The notes under the pieces are model-generated. The model was not told the DNA's origin, did not search any database, and worked only from the letters and a program-made list of their open reading frames with translations. The translations under genes were made by a program, and so were the position numbers. A stretch of DNA of 64,000 nucleotides from Halorubrum hochsteinianum (GTDB lineage: Archaea > Halobacteriota > Halobacteria > Halobacteriales > Haloferacaceae), in NCBI RefSeq assembly GCF_023702125.1, contig NZ_CP098415.1, positions 2,356,001-2,420,000 of the forward strand, read 5' to 3'. Each line of letters starts with the position of its first letter. The stretch's first letter is position 1. Shown here one piece after another: positions 57,319 through 64,000 of this stretch.

Positions 57319-57361
57319 CGGGCCCGCGACCGCCCGGCGCGGACTCCCGCCGTCCCTCGCG

Positions 57362-59266
57362 TTACCGCCGTCCCTCGTACGTCTCCCGCTGCGCGATCCG
57401 CACGCGCGTCTCGCCCCGCTCCGCGAACACGGCGTCGTTCTCTCGCACGAACGTGATCCCTCGGACCGTTGTCGACTCGTTCGCGGCCGGGAGCGGGGCG
57501 GTGACGTTGTTCCCGTTGCCGCCGATCACCGACAGCTCGAACCCGCCCTCCGCGGCCGCGACGACGACGTTGCGGCCGTCGATCCGCGGCTCGGCCCGCG
57601 CCGGCCCGCTGGTGAACAGCGTCCGCCTGGTCTCGTTCCGGACCGCGTCGACCCGGTAGGTCGGGCCGCCGCCGGTCGCGACCCACCCGACCCGCTGGAC
57701 CCAGACCGTCTCGCGCCACCCCGTCCCGCCCACGTCGACCGCGCGGTACCCCCAGAACGCGAGGCTCCCCTTCGAGACGGCGGTCGTCCATATCTCCCGG
57801 TCCGGGTGGCTGACGATCACGCCCGACGTGTTGACCGATGTCGAGCGGCCGAACGCCTCCACGTCGACGACGCTCACGAGCCGGTCCTCGACGTCCTCGG
57901 CGTACGTCACCTGATACCCCTCGACCTCGACCGGGTCCCCGGGGAGGTCGCCGTCGTCGACGGCGGCGAGGTTCGGGACGACGCCCGGCCCCGCGACGAC
58001 CGCCAGCGCCGTGACGAGGAGGAGGGTCCCGACCGCCGCGGGCGTCGCGGACCGGATCCCCGCCCGGAGCGTCTCCGGGTTCGGGACCGCCCGGTCCGGC
58101 CACAGCGGCTCGTCGCGCGAGACGGCGGCGACCGCGACGATCGCCCCCAGCAGGGCGAGCAGCCCGACCCCGACCGCGCGGTACAGCTCGTACCGCTCGT
58201 TCCCGAGGTACCAGTACACCGCCCACAGCCGCCGCGAGGCACCGAACAGCAGCAGCGCGCCGAACACGAGGAGCGCGGAGCGCTCGGTCGCGTCCGCGTT
58301 CGACCCGCGGTCCCCCGCGGTCGCGCTCGGGTGGCGGCTCCACCTGCTCCTCGCCGCGTCCGGCTCGGGCCCCTCGTCGTCCGGCCCTCGGCCCTCGTCG
58401 CTCCGGTCCCGACTCCGGCGTCGAACGAGGACGACCGCGATCAGCGCGCCGCCGATGAGCCCGAGCGCGTGCCCCTGTATCGCGATGTTCGCCCAGCTCG
58501 GCGCGCCGTAGGATGGGGACGCCTCGGCGAAGACGACGGGGACTCGCAGGGCGTCGTAGAGGACGCGGACGAGCGTCGTCCCCGCCATCGCCACGAGCGC
58601 GGCGACGGGGCGCGTGACCAGCGCGAACCCCCAGTACGCGAACACGACGACCGAGAAGCCGATCACCGGGCCGAGCGCGAACAGCGCGGAGACGAGCCCG
58701 AAGGCGACGGCGGCACCGGGGACGATCAGGAACGCCCGGACGTAGGGGTTCGACGCGAGCGACCCCCCGGCCGCGATCCGGCTCGGCAGGCGTCGGATCC
58801 GCCGCGGGATCTCCCGGACGTTACTCGGCAGTCGCCGGAGTCGGACGGCGGGCGGTTCCGGATCGTCGACCTCGCGGCCGCCGGGGAAGTGCCCGTACGC
58901 GTACTCGGCGAGCCCGCCGGCGACGAGCGCGGACAGGAGGTTTCCGGTGACGTGTCCGCGGCCCGAGTGCGCGAAGCTGGACCAGAGGAGCCCCTCGGGG
59001 TAGAAGTACGACCACGACCGGAACGGGATCACGACGGGTCGGTTCGGGTCGTCGATCCCCGACTGGACGAACAGGTACACGCCGATCACGCCCGCGATCA
59101 CGACGAGCGTCCCCCACGGGACGCCGAGGAGGAGCCGCGAGCGGAGCGCCCGCGTCCAGTCGCCGGCGGGCCGGTCGACGAGGTACACCGCGGCGAGCGC
59201 GACGGCGACGCCCGCGGCCCCCGCGGCGAGGTGAACGGCGTCCGACGTCAGGGCCTCCGCGACCAT
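57362..59266 (-). CDS. Rhomboid-like intramembrane protease with large C-terminal extension
   Basis: 634 residues. Membrane helices lie at ~10-28, 46-68, 100-120, 178-205, 210-260 and more. Rhomboid-like features are FAHSGRGHVTGNLLSALV (His and Asn of TM2), GFSVVVFAYWG (putative nucleophile Ser in GFS) and GHALGLIGG (late His of TM6). Insertions break up the usual rhomboid core. Two extra helices near 340-430 precede an extracellular-looking beta domain (~440-634). Either a protease or an inactive relative; substrate unknown. Confidence 0.72.
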   Translation of the reverse strand: MVAEALTSDAVHLAAGAAGVAVALAAVYLVDRPAGDWTRALRSRLLLGVPWGTLVVIAGVIGVYLFVQSGIDDPNRPVVIPFRSWSYFYPEGLLWSSFAHSGRGHVTGNLLSALVAGGLAEYAYGHFPGGREVDDPEPPAVRLRRLPSNVREIPRRIRRLPSRIAAGGSLASNPYVRAFLIVPGAAVAFGLVSALFALGPVIGFSVVVFAYWGFALVTRPVAALVAMAGTTLVRVLYDALRVPVVFAEASPSYGAPSWANIAIQGHALGLIGGALIAVVLVRRRSRDRSDEGRGPDDEGPEPDAARSRWSRHPSATAGDRGSNADATERSALLVFGALLLFGASRRLWAVYWYLGNERYELYRAVGVGLLALLGAIVAVAAVSRDEPLWPDRAVPNPETLRAGIRSATPAAVGTLLLVTALAVVAGPGVVPNLAAVDDGDLPGDPVEVEGYQVTYAEDVEDRLVSVVDVEAFGRSTSVNTSGVIVSHPDREIWTTAVSKGSLAFWGYRAVDVGGTGWRETVWVQRVGWVATGGGPTYRVDAVRNETRRTLFTSGPARAEPRIDGRNVVVAAAEGGFELSVIGGNGNNVTAPLPAANESTTVRGITFVRENDAVFAERGETRVRIAQRETYEGRR

Positions 59267-59477
59267 GTCACGACGGAGGGGGCCGCGCGCACATCAATTC
59301 GGGGGTCGGCGGCGTTCCGCGACGAACGGGAAGCCGGAAGCGAGGCAGGCTCGGAACCGGAGGGAGTCAGAGGTGGGAGAAATCCGAAGAGAGAGACTCA
59401 GAAGTACGGGAGCACCGATCGAGACGGCCCCGAAACCCCCGACCGATCTCCCGGTCCGCCGCGTGCGAGCGCCCGCT
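59267..59477. other. Spacer between rhomboid-like and UPF0058 genes
   Basis: About 210 bases. The plus strand is purine-rich (AGAGGTGGGAGAAATCCGAA) and no gene or strong hairpin is apparent. Confidence 0.4.
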
Positions 59478-59756
59478 TCAGATCTTGTTTTCGGCGTCGT
59501 CGGCGAGCTCCTCCATCCGCTTGCCGACGCGGCCGGCGGGCGAGAACTCGTCTTCGCTCATCGCGTTCGCTAAGGCGTTACCGAGGACGAACACGGCGTG
59601 TTTGTGCTCGCTCTTCGACTTGTGGACGTGAGAGGGGTCGACGTCGAGTTCGTCGTAGGGGTCGAAGAGCGACCCGTCCACCGTCTCCTGCGCGCGGAAG
59701 TGCTCCATGATCGTCACCATCTGTTCGTGGAGTTCGAGCAGTTCGTCCTTGTGCAT
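59478..59756 (-). CDS. UPF0058 family protein (92 aa)
   Basis: 92 residues starting MHKDELLELHEQMVTIMEHF. The family block is DVDPSHVHKSKSEHKHAVFVLGNALA. It is a longer paralog of the protein at 32910-33143, with a C-terminal acidic helix. Function unknown. Confidence 0.86.
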   Translation of the reverse strand: MHKDELLELHEQMVTIMEHFRAQETVDGSLFDPYDELDVDPSHVHKSKSEHKHAVFVLGNALANAMSEDEFSPAGRVGKRMEELADDAENKI

Positions 59757-59862
59757 ACCCTCGGATACGGTCTGTAGGCCCTTTAAGCGTTGTTGAGGCC
59801 GGTACGCACGGTTCCGTGCGGTCGCTGACCTCGGCGGAAGTAGTGTGGTCGGAGACGACTGG

Positions 59863-60078
59863 TCAGAAGACGTACTCGTCTTCGTGGCCCATCATCCCCT
59901 CGTCCTCGAACCCGTTGGAGTCGTCGTCGTCTCTGGGGCCGCTCGTCTTGTACGCCTTGATGCCCGTCGATAGCAGTTCCTCGACCGCCTCCTCCCGGTT
60001 GAGGAACTCACCCTCCTCGACCATCTGGGCGATCTGCATCTCCAGATGCTCCGGCACCGTTATCTTCACTCGTGGCAT
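59863..60078 (-). CDS. Ribbon-helix-helix (CopG/DUF7120-type) regulator (71 aa)
   Basis: 71 residues from ATG 60078 (MPRVKITVPEHLEMQIAQMV). The strand-helix-helix pattern with VEEGEFLNREEAVEELLSTGI is a small RHH DNA-binding fold. The tail is acidic. Minus-strand ACTTTTATATG (60108-60118) is a TATA box ~35 bases upstream, a leaderless start. TGAAACACCTGTTTCA (60180-60195) lies further upstream and may be its operator. Confidence 0.82.
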   Translation of the reverse strand: MPRVKITVPEHLEMQIAQMVEEGEFLNREEAVEELLSTGIKAYKTSGPRDDDDSNGFEDEGMMGHEDEYVF

Positions 60079-60179
60079 TTGCTGTCCGGGTCTTGTGGGA
60101 TGGCGCATATAAAAGTGGCGTCGCAGATCCGCGTAACTGAAAAATCAAAACCGATCTCGAAAATTCTCTTTTTGATCGA

Positions 60180-60195
60180 TGAAACACCTGTTTCA
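60180..60195. promoter_or_regulatory. 16-bp inverted repeat (operator candidate)
   Basis: TGAAAC-ACCT-GTTTCA is an inverted repeat in the divergent space between the RHH gene and the molybdopterin enzyme. Symmetric sites of this size fit RHH proteins (inference). Confidence 0.6.
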
Positions 60196-60298
60196 ACATT
60201 TTGAACGCGCCGACGCCGTTCGCGGGAGCCGAGGGCTCGCCCGCGATCCCTCTCTCGGGAGCGACATTCATACGTCGGTCCGGGCCGTACCGGAGTCC

Positions 60299-60913
60299 AT
60301 GACACCATCCCGTGCCGACTCCGTGGAGGACCTCACGGACCTCTACCGCGAGTACGGCGACGACCGGCTCCCGCCGGGCCAACGCGAGACCGACGGCTTC
60401 CCCGTCCTCTCGAAGAGCGGGACCCCCTCGTGGGACCCGGAGACGTTCGAACTCGAGGTGTGGGGCGCGGTCGAGGAGCCGCTCTCCCTCTCGCTCGACG
60501 AGTTCCGCGACCTCCCGAGCGTCACCCAGCGGCAGGACTTCCACTGCGTGACGGGGTGGAGCAGGTTCGACTGCGAGTTCACGGGCGTCGCCTTCGCGGA
60601 GTTGGCCGAACGCGCCGGCGTGACCGACGACGCCGAACACGTCATGTTCCACGCGCTCGACGGCTACACGACCGACCTCCCGCTCGACGAGTGCGGGAAG
60701 CCGGGCGTCCAGCTGACGTACGGCTTCGACGGCGACGACCTGCCGGCCGACCACGGCGGCCCGATCCGCGTCGTCACGCCGCACAAGTACGCGTACAAGG
60801 GCGCGAAGTGGGTCTCCGGCGTCGAGTTCCTCACGGAGAAGGAGCTCGGGTACTGGGAGAAGCGGGGGTACAGCGACACCGCGAACCCCTGGAACGAGGA
60901 GCGCTACAGCTGA
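60299..60913 (+). CDS. Molybdopterin-dependent oxidoreductase (sulfite-oxidase/YedY-type)
   Basis: 204 residues from ATG 60299. Only the molybdopterin domain is present: FELEVWGAVEEPLSLSLDEFRDLPSV and the conserved Cys in FHCVTGWSRFDCEFTGVAF that ligates Mo. There is no C-terminal dimer domain or signal peptide. It resembles stand-alone YedY-like or sulfite-oxidase-like proteins; substrate unknown. It is divergent from the RHH gene. Confidence 0.85.
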   Translation: MTPSRADSVEDLTDLYREYGDDRLPPGQRETDGFPVLSKSGTPSWDPETFELEVWGAVEEPLSLSLDEFRDLPSVTQRQDFHCVTGWSRFDCEFTGVAFAELAERAGVTDDAEHVMFHALDGYTTDLPLDECGKPGVQLTYGFDGDDLPADHGGPIRVVTPHKYAYKGAKWVSGVEFLTEKELGYWEKRGYSDTANPWNEERYS

Positions 60914-61016
60914 CGCCCGTCGCTTCTCGCTCGACCGTTCTCCCGTCGCTCGGATTCACCCCGTCAACCCGCCTCGATAGTCAGGGTAAAGGGTCCCCGT
61001 CCCCGACACGTAACGC

Positions 61017-62402
61017 ATGGAACAGGCGCGCTCGCGGTCGTCGCCGCCGCTGGTCAGCCGGACCACGGAGATCGACGAGCCGGCGTTCGCGGCGGCGTTC
61101 GACGCGCTCTCGTCGCCGCGCACGACCTGGAGCGCGCCCGACGACGCGCTGGTGCTCGGCGGCGGCGCGGCCGCGACGCTGACCGCATCCGGGACCGACC
61201 GGTTCGCCGCGATCCGCGAGGCGACGACCGAGCTGTTCGAGGCCGGCGACGTCCACGCCGGGACCGAGGCGGCCCGCCCCCGCGTCTTCGGCGGGTTCGC
61301 CTTCCACGAGGGGGCCTGCGACGGCGACCCGTGGAAGCCCTTCTCCGAGGCCCGGTTCGTGCTGCCGCGGGTCCAGCTGACGGTCGCGGACGACGGCGGC
61401 GCGTGGCTGACGGTCAACGCGGTCGGCGACGACGCCGACGTCTCCGCCGTCGAGGACCGGCTGGCGCGCGAGGTCGACCGCTTCGCGGCGCTCGACGCGG
61501 CCGACCCCGCAGACCCCCCCACCGACCGCGCCGCTCGCAGCCCTCGACCGGGGATCCGCGAGAGCCGTCGGACGACGAGCCGCGCGGCGTGGCGCGAGAG
61601 CGTCGCCGCCGCGGTCGACCGGATCCGCGACGGCGACCTCCGGAAGGTGGTGCTCGCGCAGGCGCTGGAGGCCGACCTCGCGGCCGACTTCCCGCGGGCG
61701 GCCACGCTCGAACGGCTCGCGGAGAAGTACCCCGACTGCCACCGCTACTGGTTCGAACCGGCCGGCGGCGAGAGCGCCTTCTTCGGTGCCACGCCCGAGC
61801 GACTGGTCTCGCTGCGCGGTCGGACTGTCGAGACCGACGCCCTCGCCGGGACGACCGGGCGCGGCGAGACGCCGGCCGAGGACGAGTGGCTCGCACAGGA
61901 GCTGCTCGACGACGAGAAGAACGTCCACGAACACGAGCTGGTCGCGGAGACCGTCCGCGATCAGCTGGAGCCGTTCGCGGCCTCCGTCTCCGCGGGCGAG
62001 CGTCGCGTCCGCCGGCTCGCGACCGTCCAGCACCTCCACACGCCGATCACCGCCGAACTCGACGCGGACCGTCACGTGCTGGACCTCGTCGAGGCGCTCC
62101 ACCCGACGCCCGCGGTCGGCGGACTGCCGCCGGACCGCGCGCTGGAGACGATCCGCGAGACGGAGCCGTTCGACCGCGGCTGGTACGCCGCTCCGGTCGG
62201 CTGGATCGACGCCGCGGGCAACGGCGCGTTCGCGGTCGCGATCCGCTCGGCCGTCGCGAGCCGGCGGCGCGCCACGCTGTTCGCGGGCGTCGGCATCGTC
62301 TCCGACTCCGACCCCGACCGCGAGTGGGACGAGGTCCAGCTGAAGTACCGACCGATACTCGACGAGTTAGAGGCCGACGCGAGCGACTCGCCGGATCGAT
62401 AA
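61017..62402 (+). CDS. menF: Isochorismate synthase
   Basis: 461 residues, chorismate-binding family. It converts chorismate to isochorismate for menaquinone. Blocks: RKVVLAQ (catalytic Lys), GTTGRGETPAEDEWLAQELLDDEKNVHEHELV, VQHLHTPITAEL, LHPTPAVGGLPPDRAL and FAGVGIVSDSDPDREWDEVQLK. The N-terminal ~190 residues are more variable. It is 10 bases from the convergent PAC2 gene. Confidence 0.9.
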   Translation: MEQARSRSSPPLVSRTTEIDEPAFAAAFDALSSPRTTWSAPDDALVLGGGAAATLTASGTDRFAAIREATTELFEAGDVHAGTEAARPRVFGGFAFHEGACDGDPWKPFSEARFVLPRVQLTVADDGGAWLTVNAVGDDADVSAVEDRLAREVDRFAALDAADPADPPTDRAARSPRPGIRESRRTTSRAAWRESVAAAVDRIRDGDLRKVVLAQALEADLAADFPRAATLERLAEKYPDCHRYWFEPAGGESAFFGATPERLVSLRGRTVETDALAGTTGRGETPAEDEWLAQELLDDEKNVHEHELVAETVRDQLEPFAASVSAGERRVRRLATVQHLHTPITAELDADRHVLDLVEALHPTPAVGGLPPDRALETIRETEPFDRGWYAAPVGWIDAAGNGAFAVAIRSAVASRRRATLFAGVGIVSDSDPDREWDEVQLKYRPILDELEADASDSPDR

Positions 62403-62411
62403 CCGCTCTCC

Positions 62412-63149
62412 CTACTGGAACATCTTCAGCGGCTCGGCCTGCGTGCTCTCCTCCGTCGCCGCCCGCATCTGCTCGGCGAGCTGCTGTTTCGCCTCCCGGA
62501 TCTCGGTCGCCTGCTCGACGAGGCCGTCGGTCGGCGTCTCGATTCCAGCGACTGGATCGATCCCGCCGCGGATGAGCGCCCGCGCCGCCTCCGGGTCGGG
62601 GAACTTCGGATCGGACTCGACGACCAGCCCGACCGCGTCGCGGCCGTCCTCCAGCGCGGCCGCCAGCATCGCGCCCGTCGGCCCCGAGACGAGCCCGGAC
62701 TCGGGCGGCTCCGCCACCTCGGCGCGCGCGAGCGCCTCGCTGCCGTCGCCGGTCGCGATCCCGTACAGATCCGGCGGCGATTCGCCCTTCTCTCGACCGA
62801 GCCCCGACAGGAACACCGGGAACAGGTCGACCTCGTCGAACCACGAGCCGAGACACGCCGCCACCTCCGTCGCCGCGCCCGGCTTCACCGGCACGTCGCT
62901 GCGGAGCGCGACGAGGTCGTTCTCGGGGTCGGCGTACAGCCGAACCGGCGTCGTCGCGGCCGTCTCGCCCTCGTGATACACCGCAACCGGCGGGAGGCCG
63001 TCGCAGTGGACGTTCGCGTAGTGGGTCATCTCGTGGACGTCGATCAGGTGGTCGGTCGCGATCTTGCCGACGAGCCCGACACCGGGGAACCCCTCGATCA
63101 GCGTCGGTTCCTCCAGCGAGACGTCGTCGACGACGGAGATGCGCGTCAT
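62412..63149 (-). CDS. PAC2-family protein (proteasome-assembly-chaperone-like)
   Basis: 245 residues from ATG 63149 (MTRISVVDDVSLEEPTLIEGFPGVGLVGKIATDHLI). The GFPGVGLVGK start and the GPTGAMLAAALEDGRDAVGLVVES block match PAC2. Some archaeal members bind the 20S proteasome. The C-end is a coiled helix (EIREAKQQLAEQMRAATEE) ending LKMFQ, which could dock on a ring. Probable role: proteasome assembly or activity. Confidence 0.85.
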   Translation of the reverse strand: MTRISVVDDVSLEEPTLIEGFPGVGLVGKIATDHLIDVHEMTHYANVHCDGLPPVAVYHEGETAATTPVRLYADPENDLVALRSDVPVKPGAATEVAACLGSWFDEVDLFPVFLSGLGREKGESPPDLYGIATGDGSEALARAEVAEPPESGLVSGPTGAMLAAALEDGRDAVGLVVESDPKFPDPEAARALIRGGIDPVAGIETPTDGLVEQATEIREAKQQLAEQMRAATEESTQAEPLKMFQ

Positions 63150-63201
63150 GCGCGAGGGTACGACTGGCACGGACCTAAAGGTGCGGCGCGCGTCGGGGGC
63201 G

Positions 63202-63214
63202 GTGTTCAGATAAG
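63202..63214 (+). repeat. Left terminal inverted repeat of the IS6 element
   Basis: GTGTTCAGATAAG; the next bases (GATTGAAA) are not shared with the right end. Confidence 0.9.
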
Positions 63215-63251
63215 GATTGAAAGGTGAGGCGGTACGTTTTCAAAGTGGTCT

Positions 63252-63887
63252 ATGCCCGAAAACGACCGCCTCAACGGCTGTTTAGACGAGATTGACTTAG
63301 ACTTTGTGGAGCGAGAAGCAACACCGAAGTTGTTGATGAAGCTCAGTATTCAGATCCATCTTGCTGGATTATCGCTTTCGAATACTGTTTCGTTTCTTGA
63401 GGTATTCGGTGTTGATCGGGCTCGATCCACGGTTCATAACTGGGTCCACAAGGCTGATCTACAGCCAGAATCTGGTCGGAACCCGAATCACGTTGCGGTT
63501 GATGAAACGGTGATTCAGCTTGACGATAAGCAATATTGGCTGTACGCTGCCGTCGATCCAGACTCAAACGATTTACTTCACACAAGGCTTGAGCCGACAA
63601 GAACGAACGTGATCGCAGATCAATTTTTTGCGGAACTCCGCGAAAAACACGACGTGGATGATGCGATCTTTCTCGTTGATGGTGCGGTTCCACTTCACCG
63701 AGCATGTGAAAAACATGGCCTCGATTTCAGATACGAACGACATGGAAATCGAAACAGCGTTGAACGTGTCTTTCGTGAGGTAAAACGCAGAACTACCAGT
63801 TTCTCAAACTGTTTCAGCAATGCCGAAGCAGAAACTGCTAACGAGTGGCTGAGACCGTTCGCTTTCGCATGGAATCAACTTATCTGA
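63252..63887 (+). CDS. IS6-family transposase
   Basis: 211 residues, full length. An N-terminal HTH (LSLSNTVSFLEVFGVDRARSTVHNWVHK) is followed by a DDE core: first Asp in HVAVDETVIQL, second Asp likely in IFLVDGAVPLH, Glu in NRNSVERVFREVKRRT. It makes cointegrates in replicative transposition. The ATG is 38 bases inside the left repeat. Confidence 0.93.
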   Translation: MPENDRLNGCLDEIDLDFVEREATPKLLMKLSIQIHLAGLSLSNTVSFLEVFGVDRARSTVHNWVHKADLQPESGRNPNHVAVDETVIQLDDKQYWLYAAVDPDSNDLLHTRLEPTRTNVIADQFFAELREKHDVDDAIFLVDGAVPLHRACEKHGLDFRYERHGNRNSVERVFREVKRRTTSFSNCFSNAEAETANEWLRPFAFAWNQLI

Positions 63888-63891
63888 ACAC
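63879..63891 (-). repeat. Right terminal inverted repeat of the IS6 element
   Basis: CTTATCTGAACAC, the exact reverse complement of the left repeat. It overlaps the last codons of the transposase. Confidence 0.9.
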
Positions 63892-63980
63892 TACCGCGTC
63901 GGGCGCGGGGTCGGGTCCGAGCCCGGGCCGGCCGCCCGCGTCCCGAAACCGTCTAACGGCCCGGCGCGAAAGGGAGGCCA

Positions 63981-64000
63981 ATGAATCCGCTCGACCGATA
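63981..64000 (+). CDS. Start of a gene cut by the window end
   Basis: ATG AAT CCG CTC GAC CGA TA reads MNPLDR. A purine-rich AAAGGGAGG sits 5 bases before, a possible ribosome site. The product cannot be told. Confidence 0.4.

Larger units (their letters stand above)
63202..63891 (+). mobile_element. IS6-family insertion sequence, complete
   Basis: 690 bp, bounded by perfect 13-bp inverted repeats GTGTTCAGATAAG (63202-63214) and its complement (63879-63891). It carries one transposase. It is clearly more AT-rich than its neighbours, showing recent arrival. Flanks are CGGGGGCG on the left and TACCGCGT on the right, so there is no clean 8-bp target duplication. Confidence 0.9.

Noticed and set aside
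61331-62575. Overlapping 414-codon frame in menF
   Set aside because: Out-of-frame shadow, Arg-rich, no domain.
63202-63891. Edge of a larger integrative element or prophage
   Set aside because: Only one transposase is present; neighbours are housekeeping genes with normal composition, and no integrase or att repeats are seen.

Overview
The window is a gene-dense, GC-rich stretch of chromosome from a halophilic archaeon. The evidence is a haloarchaeal rRNA operon, TBP and two TFB genes, an Orc1/Cdc6 gene with origin repeats, a SAMP/MoaD-like modifier, UPF0058 and UPF0212 proteins, very acidic proteins, and TATA-like boxes close to start codons. The 16S suggests Haloferacales (Halorubrum-like), but the genus cannot be fixed by eye.

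Layout. 1-5.5 kb: end of an M28 peptidase, nadE, an HTH regulator, truA, a universal stress protein, a XapX protein and a cyclophilin. 5.66 kb: an intron-containing tRNA-Glu. 5.9-16 kb: a Cys/Met PLP enzyme, an NhaP/TrkA-type antiporter, a frameshifted D-2-hydroxyacid dehydrogenase, an AbrB-PhoU regulator, a SAMP3-like cluster, an FAH-family protein, a zinc-ribbon protein and a membrane protein. 16-18.3 kb: malic enzyme. 18.4-20.2 kb: a replication origin with five ORB-like repeats, an AT-rich segment and orc1/cdc6. 20.3-26.75 kb: tbp, then two rRNA promoters, 16S, tRNA-Ala, 23S, 5S and a strong terminator. 27-34.8 kb: a frameshifted HTH-like gene, an EamA transporter, a histidine kinase, an OGG1-like glycosylase, small conserved proteins and tfb. 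35-43 kb: MscS channel, M20 amidohydrolase, small membrane proteins, and a glucan cluster (CaCA exchanger, malQ, GH13). 43.1-47.9 kb: a 1581-residue protein with two GH15 catalytic modules. 48-55.9 kb: a MutS-like ATPase, an MBL hydrolase, acyl-CoA dehydrogenase, MenE-like ligase, a stress protein and a second tfb. 56.3-63.1 kb: a METTL5-like methyltransferase pair, a rhomboid-like protein, UPF0058, an RHH regulator, a molybdopterin oxidoreductase, menF and PAC2. 63.2-63.9 kb: a complete IS6-family element. The window ends in the first codons of another gene.

Working together: the origin, initiator, TBP and rRNA operon form a replication, transcription and translation core, with two TFBs further on. 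malQ, the GH13 enzyme and the double GH15 enzyme form an alpha-glucan breakdown unit. The MenE-like ligase and menF point to menaquinone synthesis, although the ligase lacks its usual catalytic lysine. I saw no CRISPR array, prophage or obvious defence island. The most notable items are the origin array, a tRNA intron with a textbook splice motif, a modifier whose di-glycine is not C-terminal, the double glucoamylase, enzymes missing key residues, two single-base frameshifts, a tRNA-like remnant between 23S and 5S, and 28-bp intergenic tandem repeats at two loci.
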